A DNA stretch of 32,627 bases from a virus, in IMG/VR virus record IMGVR_UViG_3300021091_000250, positions 1 through 32,627 of that record. One strand, 5' to 3'. The notes under the pieces are model-generated. The model ran no database searches. It worked only from the letters and a program-made list of their open reading frames with translations, and was not told the DNA's origin. Below are positions 26,594 through 32,627 of the stretch, piece by piece (within the stretch, counting starts at the first letter, position 1; every line of letters starts with the position of its first letter). Both the position numbers and the translations under genes were made by a program.

Positions 26594-26766
26594 TACTGTT
26601 GTTTTTGTTTTTGTTTAAGTTCTTCGAGATATTCTTTCAACAACTCAAGATAGATTTCTCTTTCCCAAGGTAACATGTTTTCAACTTCTGTTAATGAATA
26701 TTTATGGTATTGCATGAGACTGAAGTTGACTCGATAGTAATTTTCTAAAGAATCTCTTGCAATACT
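26593..26766 (-). CDS. 51: gp51-like baseplate hub assembly protein, probably made by -1 frameshift from gp26
   Basis: The frame open after the gp26 stop encodes 57 residues: SIARDSLENYYRVNF, then SLMQYHKYSLTEVENMLPWER, ending in a charged helix with KQKQKQQ. YHKYSLTEVENMLPWER matches the gp51 type found in cyanophages. The only ATG (26715) would give just 40 residues and cut off the conserved-looking YYRVNF part. No ATG, GTG or TTG lies between the upstream TGA and 26715 in this frame. The -1 frame of gp26 enters it exactly, through T_TTT_TTC, so the product is probably a gp26-gp51 fusion of about 298 residues. In T4, genes 26 and 51 are also adjacent and act in hub assembly. Confidence 0.75.
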   Translation of the reverse strand, partial: SIARDSLENYYRVNFSLMQYHKYSLTEVENMLPWEREIYLELLKEYLEELKQKQKQQ

Positions 26767-27488
26767 TAGACGAAAAAACTTTGCAAACCCTCCAGAACGA
26801 TTGGATTTTCTTTTTCAGTAACTGGATTGACAACTACAGTTTCATAACGAAGTTTGGGCATCGTTTTGAAAAACTTTTCAATCCCCTTATATTGACGTGA
26901 ATTAAGAGTCTCTAACCAATCAATAATTTCTTGTTCCGTACAATCCGATCCTGCCCAACACTCTTCATCATCATAAACCATATCTACACATGATGCAACG
27001 ATCTTATAGGAGAGATCTAGAATATCTTGTCTACTTTGAGGATTAAAGTTTTCTTTAATGAATTGATCATAAGAAGGATACTTCATTCTCACAGTCAACT
27101 TATCTGTCAATTGAATATCAGAAGTATGTTCTGGATCTTTTTGAACTTCAATCTCATCAATATAAATGGTAAGAGGAACTTCAGTGACTCCATCATCCCC
27201 ACAGGTAATTACAAGTTCAATTGCTTCTCCAATTGACTTTCCACGAATGTTCAAAAACAGATATTCAATATCAAAAATAGGAAGATCTCTAACTTCAATT
27301 CCTTTAGTAAGGATACAAGCTTCCAATACATCAAAAAGTGCATTGTTAATTTGAGTAATATCTTCAGACTCCATTGCTAGAAGAAGAATCTTCTCTTCTT
27401 TTACAAAGAATGGGCGATACTTTATTTTTTTATTTGTCGAAGGCAAAACCAATTCATAGGTTGGTGCTGTAACTACAGGTAATGGCAT
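26766..27488 (-). CDS. 26: Baseplate hub assembly protein gp26
   Basis: 240 residues (T4 gp26 is 208). The N-terminus (MPLPVVTAPTYELVLPSTNKKIKYRPFFVKEEKILLLAME) followed by LFDVLEACI, and VRMKYPSYDQFIKEN in the middle, is typical of gp26-like proteins, which share features with tail assembly chaperones. The end (YETVVVNPVTEKENPIVLEGLQSFFV) holds the slippery codons. The gene starts 10 bases after the tail-tube-like gene. It probably works as a chaperone in hub or tail assembly, with a minority read-through product carrying gp51; that ratio is inferred from analogous systems such as lambda G/GT. Confidence 0.82.
   Translation of the reverse strand: MPLPVVTAPTYELVLPSTNKKIKYRPFFVKEEKILLLAMESEDITQINNALFDVLEACILTKGIEVRDLPIFDIEYLFLNIRGKSIGEAIELVITCGDDGVTEVPLTIYIDEIEVQKDPEHTSDIQLTDKLTVRMKYPSYDQFIKENFNPQSRQDILDLSYKIVASCVDMVYDDEECWAGSDCTEQEIIDWLETLNSRQYKGIEKFFKTMPKLRYETVVVNPVTEKENPIVLEGLQSFFV
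26772..26778 (-). promoter_or_regulatory. Candidate -1 ribosomal frameshift site T_TTT_TTC
   Basis: On the minus strand the last gp26 codons are AGT-TTT-TTC-GTC-TAA. TTTTTTC is in the correct phase for X_XXY_YYZ slippage. GGAGGG at 26793-26788, nine bases upstream, could act as a stimulating internal Shine-Dalgarno, as in E. coli dnaX. Confidence 0.72.
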
Positions 27489-27498
27489 AGTAAATTAA

Positions 27499-28200
27499 TC
27501 AAATATTTGTTGTATTTCTAGTTATATATCTGAGGTAAGTCATTGTAACATTTAAAGTCAAAATACTAGCTTGCCCATATTGAACAGGCATTTTGGAAAT
27601 ATTAATGGGAAATGCTTCCATGAATTCATATGTTAAATATGAACTTTTAGTTTTTGATGAGCCAGTATATCCAACATTTTTTTCAAATTTAGTTAGAGCG
27701 AAATTCATTCTATAAGTATCTGGATATCTTAATCTATTGATATTACTCTTACCTAAAGCAGTATTTACATTTTGTCCTGTAGAAGAACTTTTGACATTTC
27801 CATTTGCAGAAAACAATGGATTAATGTAGTTAATCCATTCTTCAAAAAATCGAATAATTTTATGATCTGCATCAACATAAAAACTTAAACCAATTGTATT
27901 GTTGTCCCCATAGACTCTTGCTCTTGGAAAGTTTTCAATCATTCCCTGATAATCACCTATGGCAGGGAAGATTTGTAATCCAGATCCAGGTAATGAAGTT
28001 GCATTACAAAACAACTCCATTTTTTCAAAAAATTTCAATCCATCAGCAGTTGATTTCAATCCAGCAGAACTTAAGTAACTTTGCAATCCAGTTGGAGGTT
28101 GCCCAAAAGTAACTTTGAACTGATTGTTCATTGATACTTTCGAGAAAGCACCTTTGATGGATTCTATCCCATATTTTAACTTGGGAACGTTTACCGCCAT
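27499..28200 (-). CDS. Tail-tube-like protein, probably tube initiator (gp54/gp19-like)
   Basis: 233 residues. The pattern of the tube fold is visible: NNQFKVTFGQPP near the start, ELFCNATSLPGSGLQIFP, FPRARVYGDNNTIGLSFYVDADHKIIRFFEEWINYINP, and a closing beta part (AFPINISKMPVQYGQASILTLNVTMTYLRY). T4 gp19 and gp54 share this fold. Lying beside hub genes, and with a gp48-like gene in the divergent operon, it more likely plays the gp54-type tube initiator role than the main tube, but a tube-like paralogue of other function is possible. The start is ATG at 28200. A TATACATA box (28234-28227), one change from the late consensus, lies upstream. Confidence 0.7.
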   Translation of the reverse strand: MAVNVPKLKYGIESIKGAFSKVSMNNQFKVTFGQPPTGLQSYLSSAGLKSTADGLKFFEKMELFCNATSLPGSGLQIFPAIGDYQGMIENFPRARVYGDNNTIGLSFYVDADHKIIRFFEEWINYINPLFSANGNVKSSSTGQNVNTALGKSNINRLRYPDTYRMNFALTKFEKNVGYTGSSKTKSSYLTYEFMEAFPINISKMPVQYGQASILTLNVTMTYLRYITRNTTNI

Positions 28201-28201
28201 T

Positions 28202-28210
28202 GATAAATAC
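28202..28210 (+). promoter_or_regulatory. Late-promoter-like box GATAAATAC for the + strand operon
   Basis: T4-type late element in the 38-base divergent gap, 28 bases before the gp4 ATG, facing right. It is the only such box found on the + strand ahead of the gp4-gp53 genes. Confidence 0.65.
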
Positions 28211-28238
28211 AGCTTTAGATCTATAGTATGTATAAGAG

Positions 28239-28682
28239 ATGTCAGAACCCCTCAAAGGCAAATATAGCCCAGTAAACTATAAAAAGTATAAAGGTGATCC
28301 CACAAATATCATTTACAGAAGTTCCTGGGAACTGAAGTTTATGAGATATCTCGATCTGAATGAAAATATTATACAATGGAGTTCTGAAGAATTTTGTATT
28401 CCATATAAAGATCCAACCACAGGGAAGTATAGACGTTATTTTCCAGATTTTTACATTAAGTATGTTGATAAAAATAAAAAGATTGTAGAATCAGTGATTG
28501 AAATTAAACCCAAAAAACAAGTCATTGGCCCTCCAGTCAATCCAAAAAGAAGAACAAAAGGTTGGATCAAAGAAGTTTATGAATATGCAAAAAATCAATC
28601 TAAATGGGATGCTGCAAAAGAATACTGTAAAGATAGATTATGGGAATTTAAAATTCTTACAGAAAACGAACTAGGAATATGA
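28239..28682 (+). CDS. 4: Head completion protein gp4 (T4 gp4/50/65)
   Basis: 147 residues (T4 about 150). The segment YKKYKGDPTNIIYRSSWELKF is a hallmark of the family, followed by PYKDPTTGKYRRYFPDFYI and VIEIKPKKQ. These give the TnsA/restriction-like arrangement Glu31, Asp70, Glu88-x-Lys90, so a nuclease-like fold is likely, as noted for this family; activity is not established here. It acts on DNA-filled heads so that tails can join. It is the first gene of the + operon and overlaps the next by ATGA. Confidence 0.88.
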   Translation: MSEPLKGKYSPVNYKKYKGDPTNIIYRSSWELKFMRYLDLNENIIQWSSEEFCIPYKDPTTGKYRRYFPDFYIKYVDKNKKIVESVIEIKPKKQVIGPPVNPKRRTKGWIKEVYEYAKNQSKWDAAKEYCKDRLWEFKILTENELGI

Positions 28683-29170
28683 GTCTATCCCAAGAAATTA
28701 AAAGTAGAGCAGGTAAAAAAGAACAAAGTTCTGAGTGGTATACAAAACAACTCAGTGATGCACTTAATCGTTTTCAAAAAGTTGAATCAGACACAAGAGA
28801 TACTGCTGGTTTAACTATTGGACAATTATATTTTTTTCGTTATACTCCACAAAAACCAAGAAAGGGATTGATTTATGATCGAAATCCCTTGGCGTTTATT
28901 GTGGAATTTAAGGGAGATCGAATATTGGGTGTTAATTTACATCATGCACCACCTCAGATTCGAAAAATCTTAGCAAAATCCCTTCTAAATAAACTAGATG
29001 CAACATCAATACCTAGAAATTGTTATCGAACATATTATCTTGCAGGGTGCAGCAATTTCCAAAAGGTTCCTGAAAAATACTGGGAAGATGTCTCAGATCT
29101 TCCCACAGAAAAATTCATAAATTCTGGATTGTTGATCGACTCTAGTAAAGGTTGGACAGAAAAAACCTAA
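28679..29170 (+). CDS. Conserved-looking T4-like protein of unknown function (163 residues)
   Basis: The central part (IGQLYFFRYTPQKPRKGLIYDRNPLAFIVEFKGDRILGVNLHHAPP) has the look of a conserved family in T4-like phages, but I cannot name it with certainty. The N-terminus is charged and helical; the C-terminus has CYRTYYLAGCSNF. The ATG overlaps the gp4 stop by four bases (ATGA) and the stop abuts the next ATG, so it is translationally coupled between a head-completion gene and baseplate genes. A minor virion or head-tail role is plausible. Confidence 0.72.
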   Translation: MSLSQEIKSRAGKKEQSSEWYTKQLSDALNRFQKVESDTRDTAGLTIGQLYFFRYTPQKPRKGLIYDRNPLAFIVEFKGDRILGVNLHHAPPQIRKILAKSLLNKLDATSIPRNCYRTYYLAGCSNFQKVPEKYWEDVSDLPTEKFINSGLLIDSSKGWTEKT

Positions 29171-29413
29171 ATGGCACAATCACCAAGTAAAAAAGTAACT
29201 ATTAATATAAATGAATATTATGTGACTTATGAATCAAACTCTGAGAGCCCTTCTGCAGGGCAAATTTTAAGTGTTGAAAAAAATAGTGTAATTTTAAATC
29301 CAACCAGTTCAGAAGCTTTAACTGTGATTAACGGCTCAACTACTCAAACAACCTTAAAAAATTCACTAAAACATGTAAATTTTGATTTATACAACGCACT
29401 TTTTGGAGGTTAG
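29171..29413 (+). CDS. Small beta-rich protein of unknown function (80 residues)
   Basis: The sequence is MAQSPSKKVTININEYYVTY followed by short alternating hydrophobic and polar stretches and many Ser/Thr. It ends in FDLYNALFGG. The ATG directly follows the previous stop (TAA-ATG), and its own last codons carry the GGAGG that serves gene 48. No signal peptide or membrane segment is seen. I do not recognise a family. Confidence 0.68.
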   Translation: MAQSPSKKVTININEYYVTYESNSESPSAGQILSVEKNSVILNPTSSEALTVINGSTTQTTLKNSLKHVNFDLYNALFGG

Positions 29414-29417
29414 TAAA

Positions 29418-30455
29418 ATGAGTTCCATGGCAGTATCGGAAGCAGCATCAACAATCGCAACTAATGCTTCAATAAGTGCGAGTAATACTGGAATAGTTGA
29501 ATCCAATCAACCATCCAATCCAGCATCAAGTGAAACTAAAAATTCAAAAAATACAAAAAGTAGAATATTAATGTACCCAGCTGGGTTACTTCAAAAGCAA
29601 AGTGATTATTTCCAAATAAAAGTTATCAAGTATACACCACCAAACAAAAGTGGTGAAATAATAGATAGTTTTTATCAAATCAAAACTCAAGCAGATTTAA
29701 GAAAAGAAGAAAGCAAAGGGACAATAATTTTACCAATGCCTTCCAAGGTAACTGATGTAAATGGAACTAACTGGGGAGAAGGATTTTTAAATCCTTTGCA
29801 AGCAGTACCAGTAGGTGTATTTGGAGCATCTGGTAACGCCCTAGAAAAAACATTATCAGGATCTCCTTTTGAGGCGATGAAAAGTCTTGCAGATACTGGC
29901 GGTAGTGCATTACAAGACACATTTAGTACAGGGGCATTTTCCTATGGTGCAGCTTATCTTACGTCACAAGCTTTAAGTAAAGTTCAAATAAACATAGATC
30001 CAAATGAACTTCTATCAAGAACCCAAGGAACAGTATCAAATCCAAATGGAGAACTTCTTTTCAAAGGGCCCAGACTTAGAGGATATACTTTTACTTATCG
30101 TTTAATTCCAAGAAATAAATTTGAAGCAACAATTATAAGAAAAATTGTAAGATTGTTTAAAGAATCAATGTTGCCTACAAAGGAAAATATTTTACTCAGT
30201 AGTCCCGATGTATTTTTCCTAGAATACAAAAGAAAAAATAATGGGAACGTAAAAGCAATAAATAAATTCAAACCATGTGCTCTTACGGACTTTAACGTAG
30301 ATAACACTCCTGGAGAAGGTTGGAACTCATATTATGATGAAAATGATGATATTGCTCAGCCAATAGCAACCACCATTCAAATGAATTTCACTGAATTGAC
30401 TCCAATATTTAGAGAAAATTACAACGAATTTGACTCCGACGATGTAGGGTACTAA
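29418..30455 (+). CDS. 48: Baseplate tail tube cap protein gp48
   Basis: 345 residues (T4 gp48 is 364). The start at 29418 is set by GGAGG at 29405-29409; an in-frame ATG 36 bases earlier lies inside the previous gene. The N-terminal 45 residues are Ser/Ala/Asn-rich. The C-terminal half holds the tube-fold segment typical of gp48: FKGPRLRGYTFTYRLIPRNK, IIRKIVRLFKESMLPTK, FKPCALTDFNVDNTPGEGWN and TTIQMNFTELTPI. It caps the hub and begins tube polymerisation with gp54. Its stop overlaps the gp53 ATG (TAATG). Confidence 0.85.
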   Translation: MSSMAVSEAASTIATNASISASNTGIVESNQPSNPASSETKNSKNTKSRILMYPAGLLQKQSDYFQIKVIKYTPPNKSGEIIDSFYQIKTQADLRKEESKGTIILPMPSKVTDVNGTNWGEGFLNPLQAVPVGVFGASGNALEKTLSGSPFEAMKSLADTGGSALQDTFSTGAFSYGAAYLTSQALSKVQINIDPNELLSRTQGTVSNPNGELLFKGPRLRGYTFTYRLIPRNKFEATIIRKIVRLFKESMLPTKENILLSSPDVFFLEYKRKNNGNVKAINKFKPCALTDFNVDNTPGEGWNSYYDENDDIAQPIATTIQMNFTELTPIFRENYNEFDSDDVGY

Positions 30456-31108
30456 TGTCATACTTTCAATACCTACCAAAATTAAGATATCCATCTCTAT
30501 CTCAAAAAGGAGATGATTACGAATATACTACCGTTACCAATCTTTTTAGAAGAGGTAAGGTTAGAGATGATATCTTAAACACCTCTGTTTTATTTAATAA
30601 GTATAGTATAGAAGGTGACGACAGGCCAGATAACGTAGCAGAAAAAGTCTATGGCGATTCAGATTTAGATTGGATTGTTTTACTTTCAAACAACATTATC
30701 AATGTTCGTGATGAATGGCCATTAGATCACAGATCTTATGACATTTATATATCAGAGAAATACCCTACAAATGCAGAAAGATATGCAGTCAAACATTATA
30801 TAACTACAGAAGTAAAAGATAATAAAGGCAAACTAATTCGCCCAGAAGGTATTATCGTTTCATTAGATAGTTATTATGATTATAAGTTTGAATATTTTTC
30901 AAATGGAAATATAGTTACTTTAACAGAAGAGTCTTTATCTATCGTAACTGTAGATTCTTATGAATATCAATTGAATGAGGATAAAAGAAATATTTACTTA
31001 GTCAAACCAAGGTTTATCACCACAGTTATTAATGATTTAGAAAAAATTATGAAATATACTGAATCATCTCAGTATATCAGTAAAGATATCAAAAAAACCT
31101 CACTATAA
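30455..31108 (+). CDS. 53: Baseplate wedge protein gp53
   Basis: 217 residues (T4 gp53 is 196). The N-terminus (MSYFQYLPKLRYPSL) followed by VTNLFRRGKVRDDI, RPDNVAEKVYGDSDLDWIVLLSNNI and RDEWPL is diagnostic for gp53, the wedge subunit that joins wedges around the hub. The C-terminus is charged and less conserved. It is the last gene of the + operon; a hairpin terminator follows within a few bases. Confidence 0.9.
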   Translation: MSYFQYLPKLRYPSLSQKGDDYEYTTVTNLFRRGKVRDDILNTSVLFNKYSIEGDDRPDNVAEKVYGDSDLDWIVLLSNNIINVRDEWPLDHRSYDIYISEKYPTNAERYAVKHYITTEVKDNKGKLIRPEGIIVSLDSYYDYKFEYFSNGNIVTLTEESLSIVTVDSYEYQLNEDKRNIYLVKPRFITTVINDLEKIMKYTESSQYISKDIKKTSL

Positions 31109-31109
31109 A

Positions 31110-31140
31110 AAAATAGCCGGAAATTTTTTCCGACTATTTT
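31110..31140. terminator. Hairpin terminator between convergent gp53 and gp32 genes
   Basis: The arms AAAATAGCCGGA and TCCGACTATTTT flank a short A/T loop. The stem has one mismatch (C-A) when read rightward, which becomes a G-U pair when read leftward. T-rich flanks lie on both sides, so it should serve both transcripts, slightly better for gp32. Confidence 0.8.
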
Positions 31141-31163
31141 GAAATCAAAAACTGATTTTGGTA

Positions 31164-32051
31164 TCAGTCTTCAGCGAGTCGTTGGAAGTAACTCAGAGTA
31201 TCATCATCCTCTTCTTCTACCACAGGCGAAGGGGTAGAACGAGACGTTGACACTGGTTGAAGATCCTCTTCCTCATTGTCAAAAGACTCATCACTAGGAA
31301 CAGGTTGACTCTTCTTATTCAGAATACTATTGAGACGAGTCTCCAGTTGTTCGTAAGTCTTGAAGTTCTGTTCTGCAACAAACTCCTTGAGAGAATACTC
31401 TTTCTTCCAAATTGATTCGAGTTCTTCATCATCAAGATTAGAAAGAACTGTAGAAGAATCAAACTCAGACTTGTCATAGTTCGGATAACCATCAACCATA
31501 CGAACTTTCAGTTTAAAGTTTGCACCCTTCCAGAGATCAAAGGCATCAATGGGAGTTTCATCCTCAAACTCAGGTTTCAAAGCACTGGTGATCTTTTCAA
31601 AGATCTTCTTACCATACTTGAACAGGAATACCTTACCCTCATTCTCGGGATGAGCAGGATCCTTAACAACATAGATGTTACTGTAGTAAGACAGTTTACG
31701 CTTACGTTGACGAACTACTTCCTGATCAGACTTGTTACCAGTATTCCAAAGTTCACGATTCATTTCCGACACTGGATCCTTACGCCCAAGAGTAGTCAGA
31801 GAGTTTTCAATATACCATCCACCAGGGCCTTGGAAAGCATGACTCCAGACTTGAACGAAAGAATCATCCTCACCATCAGGAGGAGGAAGGAAACGAATCA
31901 CGGCATAACCATTACCAGATTTATCACGCTCAATCTTCCAGAACCTATCATCAGAAGATGAAGCTGTCTTATTGAGTTTCTCTACCTCTTGAACCAGACG
32001 AGCAGTAAGTGATCCAAGGGAAGATTGTTTTTTAAGATTTGCGAAAGACAT
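31164..32051 (-). CDS. 32: Single-stranded DNA-binding protein gp32, lacking zinc-ligand cysteines
   Basis: 295 residues (T4 301). The N-terminus (SFANLKKQSSLGSL) fits the basic cooperativity (LAST-like) region. The core has FWKIERDKSGNGYAVIRFLPPP, GPGGWYIENSLTTLGRKDPVSE and KRKLSYYSNIYVVKDPAHPENEGKVFLFKYGKKIFEKI, a clear gp32 signature. The C-terminus is a Ser/Pro linker and an acidic tail (EEEDDDTLSYFQRLAED) that would bind replication partners. No Cys is present, so the T4 zinc site (His64, Cys77, Cys87, Cys90) is gone. ATG with GGAG upstream; a sigma70-type promoter lies about 40 bases away. It coats ssDNA in replication and recombination. Confidence 0.93.
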   Translation of the reverse strand: MSFANLKKQSSLGSLTARLVQEVEKLNKTASSSDDRFWKIERDKSGNGYAVIRFLPPPDGEDDSFVQVWSHAFQGPGGWYIENSLTTLGRKDPVSEMNRELWNTGNKSDQEVVRQRKRKLSYYSNIYVVKDPAHPENEGKVFLFKYGKKIFEKITSALKPEFEDETPIDAFDLWKGANFKLKVRMVDGYPNYDKSEFDSSTVLSNLDDEELESIWKKEYSLKEFVAEQNFKTYEQLETRLNSILNKKSQPVPSDESFDNEEEDLQPVSTSRSTPSPVVEEEDDDTLSYFQRLAED

Positions 32052-32092
32052 GTGTTTCTCCGTATACGTTGTATTCGATGTGTAACTTGTGT

Positions 32093-32121
32093 ATTGTAAT
32101 GGGCGAAGAGGGATTTGTCAA
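32093..32121 (-). promoter_or_regulatory. Sigma70-type early promoter for gp32
   Basis: On the minus strand TTGACA (32121-32116), a 17-base spacer and TACAAT (32098-32093) make a near-consensus promoter. The -35 box contains the TGA stop of the preceding gene. Transcription would begin about 35 bases before the gp32 ATG. Confidence 0.75.
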
Positions 32122-32333
32122 TCCTCCACAACCTCAGTTTCAGAAACTGCAGTTTCTTCTACTTCAGATTGAGGTAGAGTAACTCCCAGTTGAGTTAAAT
32201 ATTCAACGACTCCTTGCAGTTTCAGAAACATTTCCCTTTTTACTGCAGTTTGAGCATTGAGTTGTTCAAGATCTGCAGCAAGAGAACGTTGTTGATCAAG
32301 TGCAGCTTGAAGATGTTGTTGTTGATCAGTCAT
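32118..32333 (-). CDS. Small coiled-coil protein between gp59 and gp32 (positional candidate for gp33)
   Basis: 71 residues. Residues 3-35 are Gln/Leu-rich with a heptad pattern (LQAALDQQRSLAADLEQLNA), followed by LKLQGVVEYLTQLGVTLP and an acidic Glu/Val-rich tail. In T4 the gene between 59 and 32 is 33, a late-transcription coactivator, but the T4 gp33 C-terminal flap-binding motif is not visible, so the identity rests on position only. It overlaps the end of gp59 by 8 bases, and its stop lies inside the gp32 promoter. Confidence 0.65.
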   Translation of the reverse strand: MTDQQQHLQAALDQQRSLAADLEQLNAQTAVKREMFLKLQGVVEYLTQLGVTLPQSEVEETAVSETEVVED

Positions 32334-32627
32334 TTAGAATTTTCTCCTTGAGTAATTTTTTGTAAGATTCAATATCAAGATTTAAGAATGGTGTATATTT
32401 TTGAATCTTAAGACTGCATGATTCCCATACAGGATCTTGCAATACTTTATCATATTGTTTTGAAAATTTCAATATCCGATTCAGAATAATCAAAGTTTCT
32501 AATGAAATCCTCCCAGACAAATATTCTTTTAAGATTGGAGGATGTTGCCCCTTTGTCTCAAAGATAGAGTTGAACTCTTGATTATCAAAAAGAGATGAGA
32601 TTTCATTCGTAAATATATATCGCAAAC
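32326..32627 (-). CDS. 59: Helicase loader gp59, C-terminal part (gene runs off the window)
   Basis: The frame is open to the window edge. The visible 100 residues align with the end of T4 gp59: ISLETLIILNRILKF with T4 ISFETFILLDSFLN, and PVWESCSLKIQKYTPFLNLD with NLVWNNYSIKLKAYRKILNID. gp59 loads the gp41 helicase onto gp32-coated forks, in line with the neighbouring gp32 gene. The first visible possible start (TTG at 32625) is only the window edge effect; the true start is outside. Confidence 0.85.
   Translation of the reverse strand, partial: LRYIFTNEISSLFDNQEFNSIFETKGQHPPILKEYLSGRISLETLIILNRILKFSKQYDKVLQDPVWESCSLKIQKYTPFLNLDIESYKKLLKEKILND

Noticed and set aside
32118-32333. Firm assignment of the 71-residue protein as gp33
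   Set aside because: Only its position between 59 and 32 supports it; the T4 gp33 C-terminal polymerase-binding motif is not seen.

Overview
The window is part of the genome of a T4-like marine myovirus, most likely a cyanophage. Four observations point there. Virion genes of T4 type are recognisable (gp4, gp5, gp26/gp51, gp27-like, gp48, gp53), together with gp32 and the end of gp59. The DNA is AT-rich. A 2-oxoglutarate/Fe(II) oxygenase gene sits among the tail genes. The very long fibre-like genes are built from 'VGIGTTNP' modules and end in S74-type chaperone domains. No photosynthesis gene, tRNA or integrase is seen, so a cyanobacterial host is an inference.

Layout. Positions 1-117 are the end of an unrecognised + strand gene, closed by a strong palindromic terminator. 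From 159 to 11357, on the minus strand, lie four long fibre-like genes, a 76-codon gene and a 280-bp stretch with gene remnants. Three of the four fibres end in an S74 domain. From 11421 to 18341 are a giant 1807-residue structural protein and a 478-residue protein of unknown role. From 18353 to 28200, also minus, are the 2OG oxygenase and the baseplate hub and tail-tube module: a CLEGPE-domain protein, a beta-helix spike-like protein, a gp5-type OB-fold hub protein, a small acidic protein, a gp27-like hub, an M23 peptidase, a tail-lysozyme protein, gp51, gp26 and a tail-tube-like protein. A short + strand operon, 28239-31108, holds gp4, two small unknowns, gp48 and gp53. It converges on a hairpin terminator with the minus-strand replication genes (gp32, a small coiled-coil protein, gp59).

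How it works together. The minus-strand block and the + operon supply the central hub, its cell-wall-cleaving enzymes, the tube start, head completion and adsorption fibres. NATAAATA late-promoter-like boxes stand before the fibre and structural genes and usually overlap the end of the preceding gene, so each fibre gene looks like a self-contained late cassette. gp32 instead has a near-consensus sigma70 promoter, as expected for early expression.

The strongest observation is an apparent programmed -1 frameshift (T_TTT_TTC with an upstream GGAGGG) that would fuse gp26 to gp51. Also notable are the splitting of T4 gp5 functions into separate genes, and extensive exact or near-exact repeats within and between fibre genes that suggest ongoing recombination.
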